From NCBI GenBank assembly GCA_022036555.1, contig CM039128.1, positions 25,118,719-25,182,718 of the forward strand: 64,000 bases of DNA, written 5' to 3'. A program made the position numbers and the translations under genes. The notes under the pieces were generated by a model. It was not told the origin of the DNA, made no database searches, and worked only from the letters and a program-made list of their open reading frames with translations. The stretch is from Microstegium vimineum (taxonomy: Eukaryota; Streptophyta; Magnoliopsida; Poales; Poaceae). Below, one piece after another: positions 43,075 through 54,062 of this stretch. The stretch's first letter is position 1; every line of letters starts with the position of its first letter.

Positions 43075-43420
43075 TTGCAATTGCGTCCAGAATTGAAGCC
43101 AGTTGGTCCCTCTAAATAGAACCTGTAAAAGAGAATTGGGCCCATAATTATTAAAAACGATTTTATTCCTTATTATCCATATTGACCATAAAATAGCCGC
43201 TGCATCAAGCATTAACAAAGATTGGAAAGTTTATCCTTCCAAGAATACCATTCACTAAATACGTATTGAGCATTTCGAGGTGGATTAATTCCTCACAAAC
43301 TGCTCTCCATAAAAATGGCGTGCGAGCATTTGAAAGATAAAGGTTGTATGGTTTCAGGTTTGCAACAAAACAGCATAACCTGTCTCCCTTCTAATTTCTC
43401 TTTGCTAAATTTTTCTTAGT
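43075..43420 (-). pseudogene. LINE-derived fragment (RT zinc-finger region)
   Basis: On the minus strand there is a segment like CKPETIQPLSFKCSHAIFMESSL, then NAQYVFSEWYSWKD, then AAILWSIWIIRNKIVFNNY and LQVLFRGTNWLQFW. The W-IW--RN-VF pattern is typical of the zinc-finger region C-terminal to plant LINE reverse transcriptases. Frameshifts and a stop are present. It is unrelated to the CACTA fragment across the gap. Confidence 0.5.
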
Positions 43421-43576
43421 GAACAAAAGAAATTTTTTAATATTTAAAGAAATCTTTAGTCGCCAGACTACATGTGAAACTTTTAAACCATTACTGATTA
43501 GGATTAGGTAACTATCTATTAAGTTAACTATAAACAATCATGTTTTATTTAGTCTCCAAATAAAAGCATTAACCAT
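43421..43576. other. Unassigned AT-rich stretch
   Basis: No feature recognised; short A- and T-rich runs only. Confidence 0.3.
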
Positions 43577-44452
43577 GTTTGGAGGAACGGACACCGCGTC
43601 ACTTGGCAGGGCGTGCACTGGGCGCTAGTCGTGGCCTCTACGGACCCGCGGCTACCGCTGCTCGACTACCTTCTTCAGTAGCACGGTGCCGTCTTTGACG
43701 AGCCTACGGGGCTCCCTCCGGTGCGCCCCTACGACCACCGCATCCATCTGCTGCCCGGGACCACACCGGTTGTCGTACCGCTACCCCTATCTGCAGAAGG
43801 ATGAGTTGGAGCAGCAATGCGTGACGATGCTCGAGCAAGGCATCATCCGCCCGAGCACTTCGCTGTTGTACGCCCCCCCCCCCCCGTCTTGCTGGTGCGC
43901 AAGGCTGACAAGACTTGGTAGTTCTTGCATCGACTACCGCGCCCTCAATGCCAAGACGTCCAAGGACAAGTTCCCAATCCTGGTGGTGGACGAGCTCCTC
44001 GACGAGCTTCAGGTGCCCGCTTCTTCACCAAGCTCGATTTGTGGTCCGGGTACCACCAGGTGCGGATGTATCCTAACGATTTCAGCAAGACGACGTTCCG
44101 CACCCATCACGGCCATTACAAGTTCATGGTGATGTCGTTCGGCCTCTCCAATGCGCTAGCAACATTCCAGGCACTCATGAACGACGTCCTCCACCCATGC
44201 CTCCGCAGGTTCGTCTTGGTATTTTTTCGACGACATATTGATCTACAACTCATCGTGGGTGGAACACGTGTAGCACACGTTGGCATCGTCCTCACCGACA
44301 TTCGTGCACACCGTCTCCATTTGAAGCACTCCAAGTGTTCCTTTGGGACCTCGTCGGTGGCCTATCTAGGCCATGTCATCTCCGCCGACGGGGTAGCCAT
44401 GGACGCTCACAAGGTGGCGACGGTCGCTTCCTGGTCCACACCACGGTGGACC
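43577..44452 (+). pseudogene. Gypsy pol remnant, Reina-type chromovirus (RT region)
   Basis: Spread over three frames are the lead-in to RT (YLQKDELEQQCVTMLEQGIIRPSTS), CIDYRALNAKTSKDKFPI, FFTKLDLWSGYHQVRM, FRTHHGHYKFMVMSFGLSNA, LRRFVLVFF and HLKHSKCSFGTSSVAYLGHVIS. These are characteristic of grass Reina elements. The catalytic FFDD is destroyed by an insertion (FFRRHID). A 14-base C run near 43867 coincides with one frame change. The remnant stops at 44452, where a Tat LTR is inserted. It codes for nothing functional. Confidence 0.8.
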
Positions 44453-44550
44453 TGTCGACGAAATATGTGTCATGGTCTACCTAGGGGGTACCGTATGGTA
44501 GTAGATTGTAGGAGGTGTGGCGACGGCGGTCAAGCGCAACACAGTGAGCG

Positions 44551-44584
44551 TACCCACTTAAACTCTGCAAAACATCATGAAAAT
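44551..44584. repeat. 34-base direct repeat, copy 1 (in Tat LTR)
   Basis: TACCCACTTAAACTCTGCAA followed by AACATCATGAAAAT matches 45201-45234 with one mismatch. A ten-base part recurs at 45285-45294. Confidence 0.85.
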
Positions 44585-44695
44585 CGTCGTAATACCCTAT
44601 GTCTTGTGTTCTGGTGGCTGAATTGATCTATGAATTAGGTTACACGAGGTGTAGATGGATCTTTTTGAGGGGGTCCCTTCTCGCCTTATATAGTC

Positions 44696-44702
44696 GGGGA
44701 GC
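44696..44702 (-). promoter_or_regulatory. TATA box of second Tat LTR
   Basis: Minus-strand TATATAA in the context CGACTATATAAGGCG, a typical retrotransposon core promoter. Confidence 0.55.
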
Positions 44703-44922
44703 AGGGTTACGATTTCCATATCCTAATAGATTACGATCGGTCCCTTAAGGCAAGGGATCCAAGTCTATCTCCTAGGATCTTCCTTGGCGAGCAAGGCTCT
44801 TTGGACTCCCTGGCGAGTACGGCAGGCCTAGTCGCGTGCCGCATGGGCTCACAAGCTGGGCTATGTTTTGGTCAAGAGGCCCATGTAGCTCCTTGGGGTA
44901 TACAGAGGTAATATCCTGAACA

Positions 44923-45498
44923 AGTCCCCGAGCACGTTGCATTCTTCTGGTGAGCTTGTCCTGTCGCCCTTCGAGGAGGCATGGTCTGGTCACCTTCATG
45001 CGTCGGCGTCGTTGCAGAGTTCCGACCAGACTGCCTGGTCGGAACCCAGCCCAGAGAAGTCTACCGACCAGGTCAGACTGGTCAATAGCATCATAGCTTG
45101 ATCAACAAGCAGGTCGCCTCATCGAAAGTCTGCAGCTGCTTCTCGGAATAATGTGACGTGCTGAAGAAGAAAATTTTGGATGTTCTTTCCGGGTGAAGTG
45201 TACCCACTTAGACTCTGCAAAACATCATGAAAATAGCAGGGTTTGTTGAGAAAGAAATAGGCACATTCACCGCAAGGTGAAGTGTACCCACTTAGTCCCC
45301 AAGCTTGGTAGTAGGTGAAGTATGCATGTGGTGCCAAGCTATATAAAAGATATAAAATGCAAGAAGATTTAAACATAAGTTTTATAGAAAACGACTACGA
45401 ATACCCATAGTCCCCGAGCCTGATGTAAGGAGCGTGATGGTTCTTGTATCAGGATCATAGCTTTCTGTAGTTTTCGCAGTCCCCGAGTCTCGCTCTAC
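44923..45498 (-). other. Second Tat element, 3' noncoding region
   Basis: Three CTCGGGGACT-type purine tracts occur on the minus strand (near 44924, 45410 and 45482), as in Tat 3' regions. No ORF. It includes a second copy of a 34-base motif from the adjoining LTR. Truncated by the Athila LTR at 45499. Confidence 0.55.
45201..45234. repeat. 34-base direct repeat, copy 2 (in Tat 3' region)
   Basis: It lies 650 bases from copy 1, outside the LTR, with a single A/G difference. Confidence 0.85.
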
Positions 45499-46897
45499 TG
45501 TTGACGGTAATTATAAGCTATTTTATCACCATCAAAATACCGTCAACATCCTCATATTCGAAGGAAAACAAGCATCAAATAACTAGTTCCACATGTTCCT
45601 TGACTATTTCATGCAGGTAATGGTAAATGGGGACTTTTGGGAGCTAGTGGGCCCACTTAGGGGGTCGGCCGACCACCCTGTGGGGCCACTAGGCCTCCCA
45701 AGCCCCCATGATCCTAGAAACACCCTTCATAGCATTTTCTATCCCTTGGATCCAAGTGTGTTTTCTCCCAACGGTTCAGATTTGCATCACAAGGATCCAT
45801 GGACCCACATCAAGAAGATCAGCGTGACAAATCAACTCAGAACGAACATCCAACACATATGACAGGTGCGACCAGCTTCCAAGAGACGAAGGTGGGCCAA
45901 AGATCCATAGGGGGGTTGGCCGACCACCCCTATGGCGGTTTCACCCCCCTCAACCGCCTCACTCACTCCCCACATGGTGAAATCGCCACCCTCCATCCTA
46001 TGACAATTCTGATGTCGGTTGGATCCTACGGTGGTTGATGAAGGTGACGTGGATCGCTAACGTGGCACCGGAGTAGCCCCTACTCCACCTCTAGCTATAA
46101 ATAGACCCCTAAAGCTCCCTTCTCATTCATATCTCATTGGAGAAACTACTCTCTAGTCTCTTAGCGGAGCTCTTCAGTAGTGTTATGCTAGTTGGAGGAG
46201 AGTGAGGAATTCTTCTGGAGAAAGCCCCAGATCTGTCGGGAATCGTCTCTGGAGTTATTGCTCAGCGGATGCGAGTCTCTTGTAAGTTTAGCACTTGTAA
46301 GTGACTTCTTCTGAGTTCTTTATAGTATTCAGTATTCCAAATCTGGTTTAGCTGTTATACATCTTTTCACGCTTGATCATCGCTTTGCTCTGAGTAAAGT
46401 ACTTTAATCTTAGGCCAAGGTTAAAGTAGTAAGATTATTGTAGACGTGGTGTCTAAGCTTAATCTTACCTTTGTAAACCGCTTATCGCGCGGATTGTTCA
46501 TGGATGCTAGTAGAAGGTGACAGCTCTATCTAGTCTTTGTATTCCACCACGCGTGCCACATAAGTTCTTAAAAGGTAGGGGTTCAATACAACTTGATGGC
46601 ATGGTACGGTTAGAGTTTTGTCCTCTTTCTGATCTATCCCATCGCCTCCTGCAAGAGAAAGGCTGATAAAGCCAGTATAACCAGCTATACCTTGTTAGAT
46701 GTCTTTGCTATATCGAACCTCTCAACCCAGTTATCATAATCTCCCTTGATCCATCATAGGACATAACCATATTCCTAGTTAACTCACTTCCCGTTCCCTA
46801 AGGAAAATACTATACCTGGAATACTCCCGGTGAAGTGCTACAACAATATAATCTGTGCGCTTGCAGATTTATCCAATAGTCATAAGAAATACCAACA
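45499..46897 (+). mobile_element. Athila 5' LTR (1399 bp)
   Basis: It starts TGTTGACGGTAATTATAAGC and ends AAATACCAACA, followed eight bases later by a primer site. A direct inverted copy of CCGTCAACA occurs 40 bases in. It contains a canonical TATA box and two copies of a GG(T)YGGCCGACC palindrome-like motif. The 3' LTR is outside the window. Confidence 0.85.
46096..46103 (+). promoter_or_regulatory. TATA box, Athila LTR
   Basis: TATAAATA in the context TAGCTATAAATAGACCCC, an ideal plant TATA box about 800 bases before the LTR end. Confidence 0.7.
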
Positions 46898-46905
46898 AGC
46901 ATTTC

Positions 46906-46923
46906 TCGCGCTGTTGCCGGGGA
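46906..46923 (+). other. Primer-binding site, Athila (tRNA-Asp)
   Basis: TCGCGCTGTTGCCGGGGA matches the tRNA-Asp site TGGCGCCGTTGCCGGGGA at 16 of 18 bases. Confidence 0.8.
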
Positions 46924-46998
46924 ACGGTAGGTGTTTTAACTAGTACCCTTTGGTCCTATTTTTATCTTTTGTTCGATTTCATCCTTCCACATACACAT

Positions 46999-48384
46999 AT
47001 GGATCAAACCCCACTTTTTGAATATGGTGCTCCAACGGGCGCTAGCTTGGAGCCACCTAAATCATCTCAGGCCGTTTTGGTCGTTCGTTATGAGCTTCGC
47101 CCGAGTCTCATAGCGATGGTTCAGGAAAAACCGTTTTCTGGGGACGAAGACGAAAATCCCTATACTCATATACGTGACTTTGAACAACTTTGTTCATGTG
47201 TCCACATCCAAGGGATGAGGCCAGGTACCCTTAAGTGGAAGCTATTACCGTTCTCTTTAACGGGAATAGCCAAGCGATGGTACGCTTGCCACGTAGATGA
47301 CACGAAGGGAGACTAGGAAAAATTGATGCCTAAATTCTGTTTTGCATTCTTCCCTATCCCTTGTGTCATTCGTCTTCGAAATGAGGTCATCAATTTCTCG
47401 CAAAAGGAGAAAGAACCTCTAGGTGAAGCATGGGCCCGTCTTGTAGATCTAGTATCTTCAGGCCCTGATCTCGCTATAACCGAGCCTACAATGTTACAAC
47501 ATTTTTATGGCGGTCTTAGTAGAGATTCTGCACAACTCCTTGACATATCTTCCGGGGGAGCCTTCCTGTGTTTACCCGTTAGTGCAGGGAAGAGTCTTCT
47601 TACGAAGATTCTTGATAACACCCCCTATACTAACGTATATTATGAAGAACCCTCGGAAGAACAAAAACCAGTCCCCAGAGTAGAAAGAACATCGATAGTC
47701 GAGACTCTTCCTTCCACATCTCAAGATCCTGCTATCGAACTTGAACCACCAAGGGAAGAAATTCATCCCTTGGAATTCTCCCTTGATAACGAGGCTGATT
47801 TATTTGCCGATTTTGTAAACGCCTTGAGTCAACCTGTGCAAAAGAAGTCTGCTGCTCGAAAAGCTCTGAACCTTCACATTCTTAGTCGCATAGAGGACGC
47901 CTATATCCAGGAGACGGTTCAAGAGCTAGCTTCTATCATGAGCAATGAGTGGTTAGAAAAGGCCAAATCTTCATTTGAGCCAATTCGAATTCTTTCTTCC
48001 TTTACCACCATTCCTTGTCAAATCAATAGAAAAAAGTTAGACTCTCTTTACGATCCTGCCGTAAGAGTAAGCATCATGTCTAAATCTTTAGCTAATGCTC
48101 TCCTAGGTGAGGTAGCTCTAACTCCAACCAATAAGTTCTTGAAGCTTTCTTCAGGACAATTGATTGAGAGTTGTGGGATCACACAAACCATTCCTACGGT
48201 AATTAACAGAGTCAATATCCTCTTAAATTTCTTCATATTGGATATAGAGGAATTCGACTTGTTAATTGGACATCCACTCATGAGATTCCTTGACGGATCT
48301 CTTGATGGAAGTCTTAAGGGTCATCTTGGCAGTAGCATCAAACTTTCGATTACGCTCAGCAATTCCATAAACACCATGACATAA
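46999..48384 (+). pseudogene. Athila gag and protease region
   Basis: ATG at 46999 opens a frame with the gag segments KPFSGDEDENPYTHIRDFEQ and LPFSLTGIAKRWY, then FINFSQKEKE-like text, typical of Athila gag. TAG at 47314 likely replaces a tryptophan codon; the frame continues. A protease-like region near 48010-48300 (SLYDPAVRVSIMS, then FDLLIGHPLMRFLDG) keeps the aspartate but lacks the small residue normally following it, so protease activity is doubtful. Adjacent TAA and TGA lie at 48382-48387. The frame is never shifted. Confidence 0.82.
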
Positions 48385-48387
48385 TGA

Positions 48388-49938
48388 CTCCCAGAATCTG
48401 ACCCCATAGAGGAAGTGATGGTTGCATCTCTTCCAAAATCATCTCATCCTGATCTAGAAGAAGAAGCCGAAGATTTCATCCAGGAAGAAGACGATCTAGA
48501 AGAACCCATAGATCTGGAGAAATCTGAGCCCCCATCTAAGCCCTCTATAGAACTTAAACCCCTTCCAGCTGGTTTAAAGTATGCCTTTCTAAATGACGAT
48601 CGTGAGGCCCCTGTGATCATCAGTGACAAACTCTCTCCTGAAGAGTCTTTCAAACTCCTCACTATCTTAGAAAAGCATCAGTCAGTCTTAGGCTATTCTC
48701 TTCAAGATCTTAAGGGCATCAGTGCCGCTCTTTGCACACATCGCATTCCTATCGAACCTGAGGCTCTTCCTTCTAGAGAACCTCAACGTAGATTGAATAA
48801 TGCGATGAGAGAAGTAGTGAAGAAAGAGGTCTTGAAACTCTTGCATGCGGGGATCATCTACCCCACTCCTCACAGTGAATGGGTTAGCCCTGTGCAAGTT
48901 ATGCCTAAGAAGGGAGGTATGACGATCGCTCGAAATGACAAGAACGAGTTGATTCCTCAATGAACCGTCACGGGTTGGAGAATGTGTATAGATTACGGAA
49001 GACTTAATAAGGCTACAAAGAAATATCACTTCCCGTTACCCTTCATCGATGAGATGTTGGAACGGCTTGCAAAGCATTCTTTCTTTTGTTTCCTTGATGG
49101 TTATTCGGGATATCATCAAATACCAATCCACCCCGATGATCAAAGTAAGACTACCTTTACATGCCCCTATGGAACATATGCATACAGGCGAATGTCTTTT
49201 GGCCTATGCAATGCTCATGCTTCTTTCCAAAGGTGCATGATGTCCATTTTCTCCGATATGATCAAAGAAATCGTGGAAGTTTTCATGGACGACTTCTCTG
49301 TCTATGGAAAGACTTTCGATGATTGCCTTAAGAATCTGGATAGAGTCTTACAGAGATGTGAAGAAAAGCACTTAGTCCTGAACTGGGAGAAATGCCACTT
49401 CATGGTTCGTGAAGGCATAGTGCTAGGACATAGAGTGTCCGAACGTGGGATAGAAGTGGATAGGGCTAAGATCGAAGTCATAGAGCAGCTTCCACCTTCC
49501 ACGAATTTTAAGGGAATTCACAACTTCCTTGGTCATGCTAGCTTTTATAGAAGGTTCATACAAGATTTCTCTCAAATTGCCCGTCCGTTAACAAGCCTGC
49601 TAACCAAAGATGCACCCTTTAATTTCAATGATGAGTGCTTAGATTCTTTCTACATTCTCAAGAAAGCACTCATCTCAGCTCCAATCATCCAACCCCCTGA
49701 TTGGAAGCTCCCCTTTGAAATAATGTGTGATGCTAGTGATTATGCTGTCGGTGCGGTATTAGGCCAAACCAAAGATAAGAAGCATCATGCTATTTCATAT
49801 CCTAGAAAAACCTTAATAGGGCCACAGCTAAATTATGCAACAACTGAAAAAGAGCTGTTGGCCGTTGTAGGAGCAAAACCTTAGTTAGTAGGAGCAAAAG
49901 TAATGGTCTACACAGATCATGCTGCTCTTAAGTACTTG
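48388..49938 (+). pseudogene. Athila RT and RNase H start, interrupted by Sirevirus
   Basis: The same frame as gag continues. An acidic linker (LEEEAEDFIQEEDD) is followed by RT with HSEWVSPVQVMPKKGG, MCIDYGRLNKATKKY, FLDGYSGYHQIPI and the catalytic FMDDFSVYG. The Athila signature NWEKCHFMVREGIVLGH and RNase H beginning FEIMCDASDYAVGAV follow. Stops are TGA at 48961 (likely a former arginine codon) and TAG at 49882 beside a small deletion in RNase H. The last residues, YTDHAALKYL, are cut after 49938 and continue at 63908. Confidence 0.88.
49934..49938. repeat. Target duplication ACTTG, left copy (Sirevirus)
   Basis: It precedes TGTAGAATC at 49939 and is repeated at 63903-63907. Confidence 0.93.
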
Positions 49939-50205
49939 TGTAGAATCATGGACCCTTGTGTTTAGGCGATTAACGACAATACTAGGTCACTATGACTAAC
50001 GTGTGTTTTGCAGAGGCAAAGTCTTTGATGTTAGGTCATTAGTGATGCATTTTGAATGGGCTTAATGGATATTCATGCCCCCAAGATGGAAATCGTTTCG
50101 GTTGCAAAGGATGAAGATACACGTCGAAGACTAGGCTAGTTCTTAGTGCCATAAGGTTGAGAAGGGCACTAAATATAGCTAGGGTTTTTTTTCCTTTGAC
50201 CCTAC

Positions 50206-50213
50206 TATAAAGG
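50206..50213 (+). promoter_or_regulatory. Candidate TATA box 1, Sirevirus LTR
   Basis: TATAAAGG in CTACTATAAAGGGGG; repeated in the 3' LTR at 62485. Confidence 0.45.
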
Positions 50214-50906
50214 GGGTATGAGATTAGTAGCTTGACCTAGGAGAGTTTAGGAGAGTAGGTACATGCACACTTGTTACAACTTGTCCTAGAGACCCTGCTT
50301 TCAGCCCTTGATAAACCCTAGAAATGGTAGGAGCAAAATCCCTTGAGAAACCTCAGCGAAAACAGTTGATATAGAGGGAGAAAGAGGCTCCGGACCACTC
50401 TGCTAAGTGGCGACGGACCAAGGAGAGTGGTCCGACGGTCCCTGACTTAGGCAGAATTCCAGCTCGAGGAGCTCCGGACCACCTGTCTGGAAAGCATCGG
50501 ACCATAGGAGAGTGGTCCGATGGCTTGGTTCAGAGAGAAAGAAGGCTCCGGACTAGTCCGACGGTTAGTCTGACGGCTAGTCCGACGCCTCAAGACAGGA
50601 GTTTGGGTTCATGCAGAGAGCCACCTGGCTCCGGACCAGAGCTTCGGACCAGGGCTCCAGACCAAGGAGAGTGGTCCGGTGGTATGAAAAAGAGAAGAAG
50701 TTTTTCACTCAGAGAGTACCCTGGCTCCGGACCAATGCGTCGGACCAGGCGTCGGACCAAGTAGAGTAGTCCGACGGTGCCTGAGTTGGAATCCAGAGTG
50801 AGCTTCGGACCAGTGTGCATGGTCCGGTGGTATGAGCTCCGGACTAGTCCGGTGGCTTTGCAGAGAGAAGAAAAAGTAAAAAACGGCTAGTTTTGGAGGT
50901 GGGGAC

Positions 50907-50914
50907 TATTTATA
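50907..50914 (+). promoter_or_regulatory. Candidate TATA box 2, Sirevirus LTR
   Basis: TATTTATA just downstream of the palindrome-rich block; repeated in the 3' LTR at about 63189. Its place after the repeat block makes it the better candidate for the main promoter. Confidence 0.5.
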
Positions 50915-51621
50915 GTTGCCCCCTTCATCCTTAGAGGGACTCTTGGCCATTGTTTCAGCTGGTGACACCTTGAGAAATCCTTCGGAGAGTCAAGAGGCTA
51001 GTGAGGGAGAGATTAGAGAGAGTTCATCTTGTTCTTCCCTCCTAGAGTGATTAGGAGTGACTTGTGTGCATCCATCCACCTTCCTAGCCTTGAGTTGGTC
51101 AAGTGAAGGTCTTGTGCTTGTTACTCTTGGTGTTCGACAGCACCTAGACGGTTTGGTGGTGTTCGGAGGAAGTGACTGCCGGGAGATTGTTGGCGGCTCT
51201 TCTCCAAGCTTTTGTGATTGGTTGTGGGCGATTCACCGAGCCGGAGTGGCGAAGAATCAACCCGTAGAGAGCACTCTACCCTTGCGCGGGTAGAGGGGGA
51301 GCGATACCTTGCGAGGTGCTCCAACGAGGACTAGGGGGTGTGTCGACACCTCGATACCTCGAGAAAAAATCGCTGCGTCACTGAGAATTTCTTTTTCCCT
51401 AGCTCTTTACATTTCCGCATTACTTTCCGTCTTGTTTTATTTTACCTACTAGAATTGCTTAGGTTGCTTTTAATTCTCATGAACTACTACCGCTTTCTAG
51501 CTAGGATACACGGATCGTGGGCACTGGGGGGTGATTGGCATTTGATAGGTTTTCATATTTGCTTTAGAAATTTAAAACAAGCCCAATTCACCCCCCTCTT
51601 GGGCATCTTGATCCTTTCAAT

Positions 51622-51633
51622 TGGTATCAGAGC
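51622..51633 (+). other. Primer-binding site, Sirevirus (tRNA-iMet)
   Basis: TGGTATCAGAGC, a perfect initiator-Met site, two bases after the LTR. Confidence 0.95.
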
Positions 51634-51671
51634 CTTGTTGCTCTAAATTAGGCCTCACCGCCTAGAGCAAG

Positions 51672-54062
51672 ATGTCCCATGGGGATGGACCGCCACCCAT
51701 GTTCGATGGGGATGACTTTCCGTATTGGAAAGTGCGGATGGAGGCCTACCTTGAGGCCGTGGACGTCGGCGTTCACAAAGCCGCCACCCAAGGTGGATCG
51801 TGTTCGCCGAGGACCCATACTTTGATAAGAACAATGCTAAGGCAAAGAACATTCTTTTCCGTGGCATTTGCAAGGATGTGTTCAACCGTGTGCGAAATTG
51901 CAAAACCGTGCATGAGATTTGGACAAACATTTGTGCTCTACACGAGGGCACTAAATGTGAAAGAGAAGAGCGTTATCACCTCATCATTGCTAAGTTAAAT
52001 GCTTTCACTATGCTATCTCATGAAAATGCTAATGAAATGTATTCTCGCTTGAATGTGCTTGTAGAGGATTTGAATGGCCTTGGGCTCTCTCAAATGACAC
52101 CGGCCGATGTGGTGCGCAAGATACTTTGTGTCCTCCCAATAGACAAGTATAGCCACATCATCACGGTTCTTCATCAAGGCGATCCTCCACAACTACACCA
52201 ACGCAAGTGTTGGGCAAGATCAATGCTCATGAGATGTACATGAAGATCAATGATGGAACTTCATCCTCCTTCAAGAAGAAAGAGAAGAGGAGAAGAAGGA
52301 CTTGGCTCTCAAGGCATCTTCCAAGGAGAAGTGCAAGATTCAATATGTCGTTGAGAGTACAAGTGATGATGATGATGAAGACAACATCGCTCTCATGGTG
52401 AAGAAGACCTCCAAGATGTTGAAGAGGCTAAACAAGAATGGAGTCAAGTTTGACTCAAAGAAGAAGAAATTCTTCACAAGCTCTTCAAGGAAGCCAATCT
52501 CCCAAATGAAGTGCTACAATTGCGGCACTCTTGGTCATCTAGCCCATGCGTGTCCCGAAGAGAAGAAAGACAAGTTCAAGAACAACAAGTTCAAGAACTT
52601 CAAGAAGAACAAGGGCGGCAATGATGACTCAAGTGATGATGACAAGAAGCAAGACAAGCCATACAAGAAGAAGAAGAACTTCAACTTCCACAAGAAGAAG
52701 AAGGATGGCAAGGCTTACATTGTGGGTGATTGGCTCACCGATATTGATGATTCAAGTGACTCCTCCGATGATGAGAGTGAAGAAGAGAAGGTGGCCGCAT
52801 TGGTGATTGGTTCTTCTATTCCACCGCCACCTCCTCCATCGCCAGGCTCATCCTCTACACACCTATGCCTTATGGCTAAAGGTGACAAGAAGGTACAAAA
52901 AGAGGATGATGGTGATGACCTCTCTAGTGATGATAGTGATGATGAAGAAGCACCTTCCTATGATGAACTAATTAAAATTTGCAACAAGTATGCTAGCATC
53001 ATAAGGAAGTACAAGAGTAAAAATGACAAACTTCTTGAAATCAAAGAAAACTTGCATGATAAGCTTGATAACTTGTCTAGTGCTAATGATGATTTGAAGC
53101 TTGAGATTAACTCTCTCACATCTAGCACTAGGGAGCTCAAAGCCTCTCTTAAGCAAGCCAATGAGAAACATGATAAGCTTGAGAGGTCATCCCAAGAGCT
53201 CCTCACAAGGTTTAACTTTCTAAAAGATGACTACAACCAAGTGAAAAGTGATCATGGCACACTAGTGGTAGCAAATGAATTGCTTACTCAAGATCTTACA
53301 CATGTTGCTACTAACCCGTGTGCTAAGTGTGCAAGTGCTACCTCTTGTGATATCGAGCTTGATGATGTGGCTCTTGAGCAAAGTGCCAAGTGCAAGGGCA
53401 AGAGAGTTGTAGAAGCCAATAAGTATGATGATTATATGAAGATGAGTGAAGAGAACTCAAAGCTCAAGGAAGAGCTAATCAACCTCAAGGCAAACAAGCC
53501 CTTCACCATCAAGCCGGCTCAAGAAGAAGACAAAGATGCTATCACTTTGATCAACTCTCTTCGAGAAGAAATTGCCAAGCTCAAGAATGACAAGACCAAG
53601 CTTACAAGTGGCCTTGAAAAGTTCACCAAGGGCCATAATCTCTAAAGTGAGCTTCTAATGAGCACCGTCATGAAGAATGACAAGACCGGTATTGGGTACA
53701 AGGAGAACCAAGTGATGAAGGCCAAGGTCAATATTGAAGCCAAGAACTACTACAAGAACAAGTACAATGGCTACAATCAAGAGAAGCCAAAGCCCAAGCC
53801 TAAGAGGTGTTTTGGATGTGGAAAAATTGGTCATCTATCATTTCAATGCAAGACTCCACTTCCCAAGACATTGCCCAAGCACACTAGGCCATTTGCTCAT
53901 GATGCTCACTATGTCATCAACAAAGATTCCAAGGGTAGACCACTTGTGGTGTTTCTTGGACCACCAATGAAGAACAAGCCTAGGGTTCTTTGGGTTGCTA
54001 AGGAGTTGGTTGACAAGGCAATGGGGCCCCGTACTAAGGGGGTTCCCAAACAACAAGCTTAA
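51672..54062 (+). pseudogene. Sirevirus gag
   Basis: ATG at 51672 begins MSHGDGPPPMFDGDDFPYWK. Frame changes near 51790, 52195 and 52290 break the N-terminal half. From 52302 the frame is open through a lysine/aspartate-rich region with zinc knuckle CYNCGTLGHLAHAC, then coiled-coil-like sequence. After TAA at 53643 comes a second knuckle, CFGCGKIGHLSFQC, up to TAA at 54060. Two knuckles and a long C-terminal gag are usual for Sireviruses. Gag forms the particle and packages RNA. Confidence 0.87.

Larger units (their letters stand above)
44453..44922 (-). mobile_element. Second Tat-type 3' LTR (470 bp, minus strand)
   Basis: On the minus strand it begins TGTTCAGGATATTACC, directly after the purine tract GCTCGGGGACT, and ends CGTCGACA. 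It contains a TATA box (TATATAA) and TAGGGTATTACGAC, the layout also seen in the Tat LTR at 2100-2545, but the sequence is a different family. GGACC at 44448-44452 would be the target duplication; the other side is outside the window. Confidence 0.6.
49939..51619 (+). mobile_element. Sirevirus 5' LTR (1681 bp)
   Basis: TGTAGAATC to ATCCTTTCA. It has two candidate TATA boxes, TATAAAGG at 50206 and TATTTATA at 50907. Between them, 50390-50860 is dense in GGACC/GGTCC and TCCGAC motifs in opposing orientation. Perfect palindromes are CGGACTAGTCCG at 50549-50560 and CCGGACTAGTCCGG at 50839-50852. Confidence 0.92.

Noticed and set aside
42882..43218. Minus-strand ORFs that span the N run
   Set aside because: They are artefacts of reading through unknown bases. 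Only the part right of the gap has LINE resemblance.
43860..43885. Poly-C run as a functional feature of the Reina remnant
   Set aside because: It coincides with a frame change in a dead pol fragment. Slippage or sequencing error is the simpler reading.
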